From contig CP136068.1 in the NCBI GenBank assembly GCA_032622095.1, positions 114,624,509-114,688,508 of the forward strand: 64,000 bases of DNA, given 5' to 3'. This DNA is from Siphonodentalium dalli (lineage: Eukaryota > Mollusca > Scaphopoda > Gadilida > Siphonodentaliidae). The position numbers were made by a program, and so were the translations under genes. Positions 1-12,200 of this stretch are shown here, piece by piece. How positions within the stretch are numbered: position 1 is the first letter of the stretch; each line of letters begins with the position of its first letter. Under the pieces are notes generated by a model, which was not told where the DNA came from, did not search any database, and saw nothing but the letters and a program-made list of their open reading frames with translations.

Positions 1-2644
1 ATTTTCTCCTGGCTTGACCAACATAGAGTATTCCAGATTCCCAACAGATATTTGATTATCTGCTACGCAGACTTACAGAGCAGTTGTAATGCAAATCGCA
101 ACGTGACTGTGCATGTACTTGTTTACTTCTATTGAATAAATACCATCATGTCTAAGAGTTCTTACTTACTGAAAAGGAAACCTGGGAGTGCTACACTCCC
201 TCATTTCCATACACTTTTATTGTTGACAAGAAAATATTTTTGTATCAAGTATCTGTAGGGTTTGCATTTGGTTTGTTTGATTCAAATGGAGCACCTACTT
301 CGATGTTGACAAGATTTGATTACCCACTTACTTTGCATAGTTTCCATCGACTTATTTGAAATTTCAGTCAGTGATCCATACTAACAGAGAAAAAATATAT
401 TTTGCCACATTTCTTTCTTGAAGTAGTCACCACTTTCTGAACTCCGATTCCATTATTTCTATTATAATCGCTACTTCTTTGGCTCCAATAATGAGTACAA
501 ACAATGGACAGTAAAATGTGTTCCTTTGAGATCCTGCTTTACCCAGGGACGTGGCCAAATGGTCTCCATTGTGTGGTGTCCATTTGAATATTCTAACTGC
601 ACCACCAGCTCCTCCCTTGTGTGAGACCAAACGACGCTCATCGTCCTCTGAGTGCTCCACTGTTCTATATCCATTTTGGCGGGAATATGAGATAACATTA
701 CCGTTCGATTCGGCGCGGTACTTTCTGTCCGAAAAACACAAGATATTGAGTATAGCATATACCAGATATGAATAAGTGGCCATGGAAATATGTTCCATTT
801 CCGGAATTAGTTTTTATGTCAGTGCTATATTGTTCTACATCCACTGTAGACCAATGAATTTATTTATTTTGTAGCATGTGATCAGATAAACTTCAGTGCT
901 ATAATATTCTCGAACCAGCAGTGGTAAGCAATGGGAACTAAGGGCCGTCAATATGACTGAATGGAAATGGTGCTTGCGGAATTTTATATATGAAAATCTT
1001 AATTCTGTATATCAGTGTGAGTCATACTGAATCATCACGTATCTGGGCACAGGTCCATTGTCTCCTGGCTTGACCAACCGGTATGACTGAACGTTGAGAC
1101 AAACAATTCAGCCTTAGAGTATTCCACATTTCCAACAGATATTTGATTATCTGCTACGCAGACTTACAGAGAAGTTGTAACGCAATAGATCTGTGACTGA
1201 TCGTGTACATGTTTACTTGTATTGAATAAATACCATCATGTCTGAGAGTTCTTACTTAGTAAAAAGGAAACCTAGGAGAGCTACACTCCCTCGTTTCCTT
1301 ACACTTTTAAAAACTTTTATTGGACGTCATTTTTATTGTTGACAAGAACAGATTTTTGTATCACATATCTGTAGGGTTTGTATGTAGTTTGTTCGATTCA
1401 CATAGAGCGCCCACTTCGATGTTGACAAGATTTGATTACCCACTTACTTTGCGTAGTTTCCATCGACTTCTTTGAAATTTCAGTCAGTCATCCATACTAA
1501 CAGAGAAAAAATATATTTTGCCACATTTCTTTCTTGATGTAGTCACCACTTTCTGAACTCCGATTCCATTATTTTGATTATAATCGCTACTTCTTTGGCT
1601 CCAATAATGACGACTATATCAGTGTGGGCGCAGGTTCATTTTCTCCTGGCTTGACCAACATAGAGTATTCCAGATTCCCAACAGATATTTGATTATCTGC
1701 TACGCAGACTTACAGAGCAGTTGTAATGCAAATCCCAACGTGACTGTGCATGTACTTGTTTACTTCTATTGAATAAATACCATCATGTCTAAGAGTTCTT
1801 ACTTACTGAAAAGGAAACCTGGGAGTGCTACACTCCCTCATTTCCATACACTTTTATTGTTGACAAGAAAATATTTTTGTATCAAGTATCTGTAGGGTTT
1901 GCATTTGGTTTGTTTGATTCAAATGGAGCACCTACTTCGATGTTGACAAGATTTGATTACCCACTTACTTTGCATAGTTTCCATCGACTTATTTGAAATT
2001 TCAGTCAGTGATCCATACTAACAGAGAAAAAATATATTTTGCCACATTTCTTTCTTGAAGTAGTCACCACTTTCTGAACTCCAATTCCATTATTTCTATT
2101 ATAATCGCTACTTCTTTGGCTCCAATAATGAGTACAAACAATGGACAGTAAAATGTGTTCCTTTGAGATTCTGCTTTACCCAGGGACGTGGCCAAATGGT
2201 CTCCATTGTGTGGTGTCCATTTGAATATTCTAACTGCACCACCAGCTCCTCCCTTGTGTGAGACCAAACGACGCTCATCGTCCTCTGAGTGCTCCACTGT
2301 TCTATATCCATTTTGGCGGGAATATGAGATAACATTACCGTTCGATTCGGCGCGGTACTTTCTGTCCGAAAAACACAAGATATTGAGTATAGCATATACC
2401 AGATATGAATAAGTGGCCATGGAAATATGTTCCATTTCCGGAATTAGTTTTTATGTCAGTGCTATATTGTTCTACATCCACTGTAGACCAATGAATTTAT
2501 TTATTTTGTAGCATGTGATCAGATAAATTTCAGTGCTATAATATTCTCGAACCAGCAGTGGTAAGCAATGGGAACTAAGGGCCGTCAATATGACTGAATG
2601 GAAATGGTGCTTGCGGAATTTTATATTTGAAAATCTTAATTCTG
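1..2644. repeat. Near-identical tandem duplication (1007-bp copies) with a divergent middle copy
   Basis: Bases 1-1007 recur at 1638-2644 with an offset of 1637; by eye I found only five substitutions. Between them, 1008-1613 is a third, more diverged and shortened copy that begins with the same TATATCAGTGTG stretch as 1614. A still older copy of one part lies at about 2775-2890. The order is A, B, A', and the left edge runs out of the window, so more copies may exist. Each A copy contains the end of a CAGGGACGTGG repeat (547 and 2184). This is the left-most part of the transporter gene region. No transporter exon could be supported here. Confidence 0.9.
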
Positions 2645-3110
2645 GCTGAATTCTTTGGTTAAAACAACACAGAAAATGACATAATGTTCGAGTTTGGACT
2701 TTGGAATTATTTAGCATTCACGAAAAAAGCCAAATTATTTAGCAAACACATGACAATGGATTAAATGAATATCACGTGTTTGTGGGGGTTGTATACGGTT
2801 TGCTCAATTCACAAAGAGCGATGTCGACCAATTTTGAATACACACTTGCTTTGCATATTTTCCGTCCACTTTGAAATTTCAGTCCCCCGTGTACCTCAAA
2901 CTTTCCAAATGTTGGAACTTGCCAACCTGACATCCCCACTAGCACGGTTTGAAAATTTCCAACTGAGTTTCATTACCAAATTTTTACCAAAAGTTAAAAA
3001 ATATGCCCTCCCTTGTTGTGGCGACAAGTATGGCAACATCATATTTTTTAATCTTTTGGTCCAAGGTTTTATCCCAATTTCCATCCTAACTTTGAGATAT
3101 GCACTATTAC

Positions 3111-3272
3111 CTGTTGCATGACGAGATCATGGTAATGCCCTTTCTTCTCTATGAGATCACAGTGCGTCCCTTTCTCAATCACGGCTCCTTCATGGATGAC
3201 CAATATAACATCAGCATTGCGAATGGTTGAGAGTCGATGAGCAATAACAAGCGTCGTCCTCCCTTCGAGTGC
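3111..3272 (-). CDS. ABCB exon 11: H-loop and end of NBD1
   Basis: 54 codons containing [14 protein letters not shown] with the switch His (674), then [20 protein letters not shown] at a GTAATA donor. The reading frame stays open into the intron only briefly. The inter-half linker and second half are expected further left, outside the window. Confidence 0.93.
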
Positions 3273-6200
3273 CTGCAGAGGATTGTCAAAGTTGTCATTG
3301 GAAAGTGATCATCTCCGACGTTTTACAATGTACTAATTTTGTATTAAACCACATCAGTTTTGATCATATATTAACATAAAATATTGAGAATTTACGAGAA
3401 ATATAGATCCCAAACGAAATATCATAATTTTATAGACACGGTAAGCATTTGCGGAGGTTATTGGTGTTAAGATACTCACATCTGTTAGGACCGCCATACA
3501 TAGAAAGAATATTACATTATAGACAATCTTGTTCTTATACCAATTATAAATGTAGCGTAAATTGCATGTTATTGTCATTTTAGTACTGTGGTATGTAAGC
3601 AAACCCCATGTTATGTAAACAAGCAGTACGTAAAGAGTATGAACTAAACACTCAACACCGAGGAGACCCCACTAAATGAACTGTGTTTAGAAATGCCACC
3701 ACGTTATTTACAACATACCAGATATAGTGCTTGCTAATTCTCGCTCTCAACATTTCGGTGTCGAATAGGTCACCGTGAATAAGTATCTTATCCTAAAAAA
3801 TCGCCAGCGTGTTGGGTGATTTGCTTATCGCTCACTGTTTATGTGCTGTATATGTTTGGCTCACAACTGTGTTTTGTGGATAATATCGCATTCTTATACT
3901 ATCATTTTATTATACTATTAGTAATTTCTTGAGAAAACTATCATAATTTGGTAAATGTTATTTATAAATTTTAACCTATACCATGGCCACTCGTGCCTTT
4001 AAAGCAAGGATCTATTACATGTATAAATATTTTCCCTTGAAGGGTACATTCGAATGTCCAGTTTTGCCACCCTAACGGTACACCTCACTATCTTCTATGC
4101 AAATCAAGAACAATAATCTCGAGAGAAGCGGTTGAATCACACTCAAACCTCGTCGCACACTATCATATTGTCTCACCGAACCTTGGTAGTCTTAACCCTT
4201 TCATGACGGTAGCTCCGCTGGTGCCTACCGTATATATAATAAGAGAATGCATTGGCCTAACAAATTTTTATCACTTTTTATCAATTTTTGTGACATCCTT
4301 TAACAATTCTTATCATTTTTTATCATTTTTTCTAACATTCTTTAACAATTTTAAATTTTTTTATATTTTTTTCTTACATTCTGTATCAATTTTTATCATT
4401 TTTTCCTTACATTCTTAATAATTTTTATCATTTTTTATCATTATTTCTTAAATTCTTTAAAAAAAAATTAGCATTGTTTTTCTTACATTTTTAAACAATT
4501 ATACAAAATAATTTTTAGGCCAATGTATTCTCTTATATATGCGAGGCGACCTATGGTCAACTCGCATTTATAAGAGTATCCATTGGCACAGGGTTTTCGC
4601 AAAACAATCAGCAAGCTCCAGTCGTGAGAGCGTTAATCAATGATTTTTGCATCATTATCAAAACACTATTCTATTGCTAAGAGCATTAACCTTCATATAT
4701 CACTATATTATATATTAACATTCTGCAACTTATATCTCTCCCTCTCCTCATCTATAGTTGGTCTTTCACTATATCTCTCTATATATCGCATAGAAACCAC
4801 GAACAATTTGCCAATAACAAAAACAAATTTATAACCGAAAGTAACAAGAAATCTAATATAATTATTAATCATCTTTCATTGCCAAATAGTTGCAAATTTT
4901 AAGGAGCGTTTTAGTTATAATTTTATTAGACATTCTAGTATAGTCTTATTGAAATCATTTGTATAGTCATTTGCTTAGAGAGTGGAAAGCTGCATTATAT
5001 CTATATGATTGTTTTTTTTTACTAATTTACTAACACAGATGGGGAATCTATATATATAACTATATTATAATTCTTGGTACATGTCGTCAATTTAATGATG
5101 CTGAAAGTAATAGTAGAATTAGAAAGATGTTGATCCCTGGAACAAGGACTGTTATGACTCACGTTGTCGAGAGCATGTTGTACGATGGCTTCGTTTTCGT
5201 TATCCAAAGCCGACGTTGCTTCGTCGAGAATGAGTATTTTGGGATTTCTGATTAGCGCTCTGGCGATGGCGACTCGCTGTTTCTGTCCAGCGCTGAGCTG
5301 ACTTCCGCGATCTCCTACAAGAGTTTCATATTTCTGAAACACAGAACGGACAGATCTATGTGTTATATGTTCACAGTTGATGAAGTTGTATAGTACGATT
5401 GTGGATAAAAGTATCAGATAATTGTGTCCATATTTGGTACGCACTATTCACTACACAGTTTGTAACCGGATTACCATAGTGGTTGTTCGTTCGGAAATTT
5501 CAAATAGTTGAATGATTGAGGTACCAGATGAAATAAAATCTAACCCAAAGGGGAGGGGGTGGTGCGAATGAAATTTTCCGGACTTAAAGATTGATTATCT
5601 CTTCATATAACAATTTCGAAATAGCTTCGTGGGTATAAAATAATACATATGAATTGAAGACCCCTGTCTGGAAACGCTTCTATCAGTAAAAATTGATTTT
5701 ATTTCGAATATTTTGTCATAAAATTAGATGATTAAATGGGACACTTTATTGTTAGAACAGGCGATACCATATAGCGATAGAGGCCATTAGGGTGTTCAAA
5801 TAGCTACCCTCCGAACGTCAAATGTCACAAATTGATTGTTTGTGTAGTTTTATTACATGGTTATAAACGATAATGAGTCCAATGGTTTAAATGTCAAATG
5901 TCCAGTCTCTGTTAACAGTTACCACTATTGTTCGTTCGCTAAACAACCGTACGTTTTTAGACCAGAAAAGTTTCGAAATACAATCAATATTAATCGATAG
6001 AAGTATTTCCGGACAGGGATCTTCGATTCATATCTAATATTTTATACCCCGGTAACTATATAACACATATTTACAAAGAGATAGACCATCTTTATAACTT
6101 TTGGTTTGGTTCAAGGGGGCGGGTGCATTTGGACACATCAATTGATACCCTCTAGCTGCTAACATGGCCTATCTGAAGGAAGGTACATGTATCTACATAG

Positions 6201-9200
6201 TAGAAATAAATTTTACCATTGGTAGTTTTGAAATGAAACTGTCGGCATTGGCCTCCCTTGCCGCATCCTCTATCTCAGCCTGTGTGACGTCAGTCCGGCC
6301 GTAACGTATGTTTGCTGCGATTGTCGTGCCGAATAATATGGGCTCCTGGCTGACCACACCAATCTGCTCGCGTAGCCACCGTAGATTCAAAGCGCGGATG
6401 TCGACACCGTCTACGGTTATCTGAATGGAAAGGAGACGATACGATATTTAACCCTTTCTTTAATAAATACTCATTGATGAGTGTTCGCATGCACTTGAAA
6501 TGTTCAGATAATAAATGCAACAAACAGTAGGTCGTTTGTTATTTATCGTTTGTTTAACTTGTTGTCTGAACATTTCCCTCCAATAAATACGACCCCTTCT
6601 GCATTTTTATTATCTACATTATCCGTTATTCATTTGCTCCATTGAAGATTCGCATATATTAGTAATTCACTGGCACAGCATATATAATGCTGCACCACTG
6701 CAGATCCGTTATTAAAGGGTTAAAATGATCAATAGAATAAAGGTGCATGGTGCTCACTTCTCCATCTTCTGGGTCGTAGAATCTCTGTAGTAGCTGTCCG
6801 ATTGTGCTCTTGCCACACCCACTCGCTCCTACGAGTGCCACGGTCTGTCCACTCCTTATGTTAATATTCAGTCCTCGGAGCACCTGAAATGAAGATGAAC
6901 TGAAGATCAAGCGTAAGCTACACGTGCAGCAGTTATGACATGTCTTGGAGCAACCAACACGATGCAACATTGTTCTTTGAAAATGGTTTATCGTTGCCGC
7001 CAAATCAGCGGCTTGAGCGTGACGTCTTTCGTGGGAGACGCGGAAGGGCTACGGCAATGATAGGGATCTGCGAATCAGGGATTTTGCATCGATATCGAAT
7101 CTCCTTCCTGATATCGACATCGAATCGAATCTAGAATCGAATCAGCTAGTGATTGACATTGTTTACCAGTGTTTATTTCAGTCTCTCATGATCAAAAAAC
7201 AAATGTCGTACACAATGACATCCATTTAAGAACATAATAGACGGCTCTAAGGTTTCTGTTCATTATAATCTATGTTTTGTCGGGCATAACAGCGGCTGAC
7301 ATTGAATTTTATTCATATAATCTGCATTTGATATTTGAAGTTCTAAACATAAGGTAATCAATTGAGTTCCGCATCTAGCGATCACGCACCATGTAGACAA
7401 TTTATATAGTGTCGATTAGGGATCTGCGAATCGTGGATTTTGCATGGAATGATTGACATTGTTTACCAGTGTTTATTTTGGTGTCTCATGACAAAAAACT
7501 GCAAAATTCAATAGATTCTATGTTTTCTCTGGGAAAATCACGACATAGGCAAGTCACTCTCAGTCTCATGGAGGGTTTGGGGCATGTACTATTGAATTTC
7601 TATCTAGCTGTGTCATGGCGAAAGTGACAATAAGACACTTACAGTCAGATCAATCATTGTATCATAAACCCCATGGAATTGAAGTCACTTGTCTACATTA
7701 TTGAATAAAGATAATAAAGATTTGACGTACTTGGGCATGGGTACACCGTTCAGCTATATAAGTGTTTCAGTCGGATACCAATGGTATTTATCTGTTAAAC
7801 TTTTCACTCCACAATATATCAAACACCTATATCACATATTCACAGTAATTGTCTTCACGGAGGGGGTCCCAGAAAACAGACATAGATTACAAGTGTTAAA
7901 AGTTATCAAGATTCAACGGATCGAAACTTGTGCAGCGCTCTCGATTTCCCCGGGAAACAGAAAATGAAAATAGACAATTTCTAGGAATTCTGCTGGCACT
8001 GTCGCAGACAACTTGTCGCACATAATGACGTCCATTTAAAAACGTAATACACCGATTGTTCTAAGGTTTCTGTTCATTACAATCTGTTTTGTCATGCATA
8101 ACGGCGGCTGACATTGAATGTTATTCATATAATCTGAATTGGATATCTGAAGTTCTAAACATAATGTAATCAGTTGAGTTCCGAATCTAGCGATCACGCA
8201 CAGTGTAGACAATTAATATAGTGTCGATACATATCACAAATATGAGGCGATTGATCAACATCACGGGTTGCGATCGAAACACATAATTTACATAATGCAA
8301 CTCTATTCTGAACGGCATACATTCAAAATTACCTACGTTGGCTAACTTGACAACCGTGTGCTCAATTTTTTTAATTTCAGGTCATTTGGCATGTGTTGTC
8401 TAGGCGCAAATAACGAGACACCACCAACGTAACACCGATTCGAAAATATCCGAATCAGCGGACCGATTCGGTGTCGATCTCGAATCGGTTGCGTAGCGTT
8501 TTTCCGAAGACCCATAACTCCGAAGGTCCGATTCTCCGAAGGTCAGATTCTCCGACGCCCCGATTCTCCGAAAGCCCATAACTCCGACGTCCCGATTTAC
8601 CGAAATCCCATAACTCCGAAGACCCATAACTCCGAAAGCCCATAACTCCGAAGGCCTATAACTCCGAACGCCCATGACTCCGAAGGTCTATAACTCCGAA
8701 GGGCCGATTCCCCGAAGGTCCGATTCTCCGAAGGTCCGATTCTCCGAAGATCATGTTTTATCGCTTATTAAATAGTGTACAGTCCAGTGGCGGAGTCAAT
8801 GGGGCCCTATGGAAGACCGCCCCCCCCCCAAAAAAACATGTCAAATGTCATGTAAACGTCAGGAAATCCCTCCTAGGCATTCAAATATTCACAGTGTTCC
8901 TGCCCAGGGGAGCCCCCGGACCAACGATTGGGGGGCGACCCCTCCCATGTATGCGCTCCCCAAATCAGGCCTTCGTGATATGCTTTCGCCATATCATATG
9001 CATGATATATCCCCCACATACCCCCCACATATATGCTAATTAATGTGCACCCCTATAAATGGGAACCCTGACTCCGCCACTGGTGTGCACCGGGTATATT
9101 ATAACGAAACGCTGCAAGAATGTCAGAGTAGCCTAACATGCACAGGGGCGACAAGTTCTTCCCCGTTTACCCCTGTACATTTTACTCTGGCATCTCATGG

Positions 9201-12200
9201 GCCAACGTAACGTTATAGTATCTGGTGTATAGTCAGTGGCGGGACAGGATTCCCATTTAGGTGGGGGCAGTAGGAAAAGTTTGAATATTTTGATTTCCGG
9301 GCGTTTACATGACATTGGACATGTTTTGGTAGGGGCCCATATTGTCTGAAATAGCAAGTAGAGGTTTAATGGGGGCAGTGGGAATTTTGGGACCCCTTGG
9401 CTTCGCCACTGGACTGTACACTATTTAGTAAACGATAATACCCCGATAAAACAAATTCTTCGGAGAATCGGACCTTCGGAGAATCGGACCTTCGGAGTTA
9501 TGGGCCGTCGGAGAATCGGGCCTTCGGAGTTATAGGTCTTCGGAGAATCGGCCCTTCGGAGTTATAGGTCTTCGGAGTTATAGGTCTTCGGAGAATCGGC
9601 CCTTCGGAGTTATGGGCTTTCGGAGAATCGGATCTTCGGAGTTATGGGCCGTCGGAGAATCGGGTCTTCGGGGTTATGGGCCGTCGGAGAATCGGGTCTT
9701 CGGAGTTGTGGGCCGTCTGAGAATCGGGTCTTCGGAGTTGTGGGCCTTCGTAGTAATAGGTCTTCGGAAAACCGGTCTGACACCCTCGAATCGGGTTCCC
9801 GATATCGACATCGAATCGAATCTCGAATATTCGCAGGTCCCTAGTGTCGATACAGATTACAAATGTATGCGCCGATTGATCACCGTCACGTATTGCGATC
9901 GAAGCACATATTTTGCATAATGCACGTCTATTCTGAACGGCATACATTCCAAATTACCTACGTTGGCTAACTTGGCAACCTTGTGCTTCAACTGGTCCCC
10001 AATCCCCAAGTATTTCAGGGGCGATCCCGAGGGGGGGCTACGAAATTGAGTTACCCCGACACGTCATATTCAATGTAAAAATGTTTAGTGCATTGACAAA
10101 CGTGAGAGTGAGTAAGTGATTTCTGAACCAGTCCTTAATCCCCAAGTCTGTCAGGAGCGATGTCGAGGGGGGTTACGACATTCAGTTACCACGAAATTCA
10201 TGTTCAATATAAAGTTCTTTAATGTTGGCTAATGGGAGAGGGGTATAAGTGATTGCTGCACTGGTCCCCAATCCCCAAGTATTACGGGGTCGCGCGATGC
10301 CGATGGGCTACGGCATTTGGTTACCATTCACGACACGTCATATTCAATGTAAAGTTTTTTTTTGTATTGTATTGGCTAATTTGGGAGAGGGTATCAGTAA
10401 GTAACTTCTGCACTAGTTCCCAATCCACAATTATTTCAGGGGCGATGCTGATGCGGCTACGATATTTGGTTACCATGCACTGCACGTCATATTCAATATA
10501 AAGTTTTTTTGTATTGTATTGGCTAATTTGGGAGAGGGTATCAGTAAGTAACTTCTGCACAAGTCCCCAATCCCCAATTATTTCAGGTGTGATGATGAGG
10601 GGGCTACGACATTTGGTTACCACGCACTGCACGTCATATTCAATGTAAAGTGTTTTTGTATTGTATTGGCTAATTTGGGAGAGGGTGTCAGTAAGTAACT
10701 TCTGCACAAGTCCCTAATCCCCAATTATTTCAGGGGGGCGATGCTTAGTGGGATACGACATTTGGTTACCACGACACGTCAAACATTAAAACCACATCTG
10801 CACATGGCGGTTTGCGCTCCAAAATACACCTAATACTAATTGCTTTTGAATATGTCCAGGTATCGAAATAGGTCGCTACATGCTTCAACTTTCCTTTCTG
10901 CGACCAGTATATGTCCCAGAAAGACGCATTGAAGTCATAAAAGTACAGCTCTGAACACGTCGTTCAGGGCATGGAATAGAAAAAAAGTGTGCAGAAATAG
11001 AAAACAACTGGACATGGATGTGACCATGCATGCTAGTATTTTAAATATATACCTCCTTCAAAATTACACTATACACGCGCTCTACTTACTGTAACTTCGT
11101 CTCTGGTTGGGTACCGGAAGGTGACGTTCTTGATTTGAATTTCCCCGTCTACACTATCCAGTCGTTCTCCCTCGTTATAACTTTTATTAATGGTCGGTTC
11201 TATTGATAACACTTTATAAATAGCCGCAGCAGCCCCGCACGCATGCATGACTTCTTCCAGATTTGGCATCGCGTGGGCTATAGAAAGTGACCCGAAAAAG
11301 ATAGCAAAAAGTACCTGAAAAATTCGAAATAATTTATTAATTAAGCTAATAACTATATAACTTAGATTGGCAGACACACATATATTTGCTTCAGTTTGCT
11401 CAATGGATAAGACCAGCAAACATAATTTATCAATCATGATAACTATATATATATAACTTACTAGAAGGTGACCCGACTTCGTCCGGGCTTTGACCTTGAA
11501 TTGTCCATTTTGAAGGTCAAGGTCAAGTGGGGTCACGATTTGACCAGTCCAAAACAAAAGTACCCGACAAACGGGCCCGTCGAAATCCATCCGGTTTTAC
11601 CCGATTTGACCTTGAATTGATCATTTTGAAGGTCAGGGTCAGGTCGGGGTCATGATTTGACCCGTCCAAAACACACAGTGGACAAAAGTAACCATATGTA
11701 TAAAATTTCGTCGAAATCCCATCAAAATTGGCGATTTGACCTTGAATTGACCCGATTTCAAGGTCAATGTCACGTCGCACGGGCAAATTATTAATTAATA
11801 TGCTTATGAGACTCCCCATACGAAGGTACCCCCACATACCAAGTTTCATCGAAATCCCGTGATATTCGGGCGTTTGACCTTGGAATGACCCGACTTCAAG
11901 GTCAAGGTCGCGTTGCACGGACAAATTAATATGCCCATGCCACCCCCGGCCGAAAATACCCCCACATACCAAGTTTCACCGAAATCCCGTGATATTCGGG
12001 CGTTTGACCTTGACATGACAGATTTCAAGGTCAAAATCACGTCGCACGGGAAAATTAATAGGCCTATGCCATTCCCCGGCCGAAGGTAACCCCACATACC
12101 AAGTTTCATCGAAATCCCGTGATATTCGGGCGTTTGACCTTGAAATGACCCGATTTCAGGGTGAAGGTCACGTCGCACGGACAAATTAATAGGCCCATGC

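Larger units (their letters stand above)
8495..9790. repeat. Fold-back minisatellite (CCGAAGGTCCGATTCT / AGAATCGGACCTTCGG)
   Basis: The left arm (about 8495-8752) consists of short units such as CTCCGAAGGTCCGATT, and the right arm (about 9455-9790) is the same in reverse complement. Inner edges pair as well: ATAGTGTACAGTC before 8785 matches GACTGTACACTAT after 9411. Frames through it are shadows of the repeat, not genes. Confidence 0.85.
7417..9843. mobile_element. hAT-like element with 8-bp target duplication
   Basis: Begins TAGGGATCTGCGAATC and ends with the inverted GATTCGCAGG-like CGAATATTCGCAGGTCCCTA. The 8-bp GTGTCGAT flanks it on both sides (7409-7416 and 9844-9851), as expected for hAT transposition. 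No transposase frame is visible. It contains the fold-back minisatellite and small CAGTGGCGG elements, so it has collected later insertions. Confidence 0.65.
6884..11089. other. ABCB intron 7, built of repeats
   Basis: About 4.2 kb without a gene. It contains duplicated segments at 7063-7416, 7417-7470 and 7990-8400, a hAT-like insertion (7417-9843) with a large fold-back core, and a tandem array (9991-10790). The remaining 10791-11089 shows nothing recognisable. Confidence 0.6.

Noticed and set aside
8400-9920. Ser/Arg/Gly-rich repeat frames on both strands
   Set aside because: Shadows of the fold-back CCGAAG/CTTCGG minisatellite.
10321-10707. 128-codon minus-strand frame with internal repeats
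   Set aside because: It is a translation of the 130-150 bp tandem array; its repeats follow the DNA units exactly.
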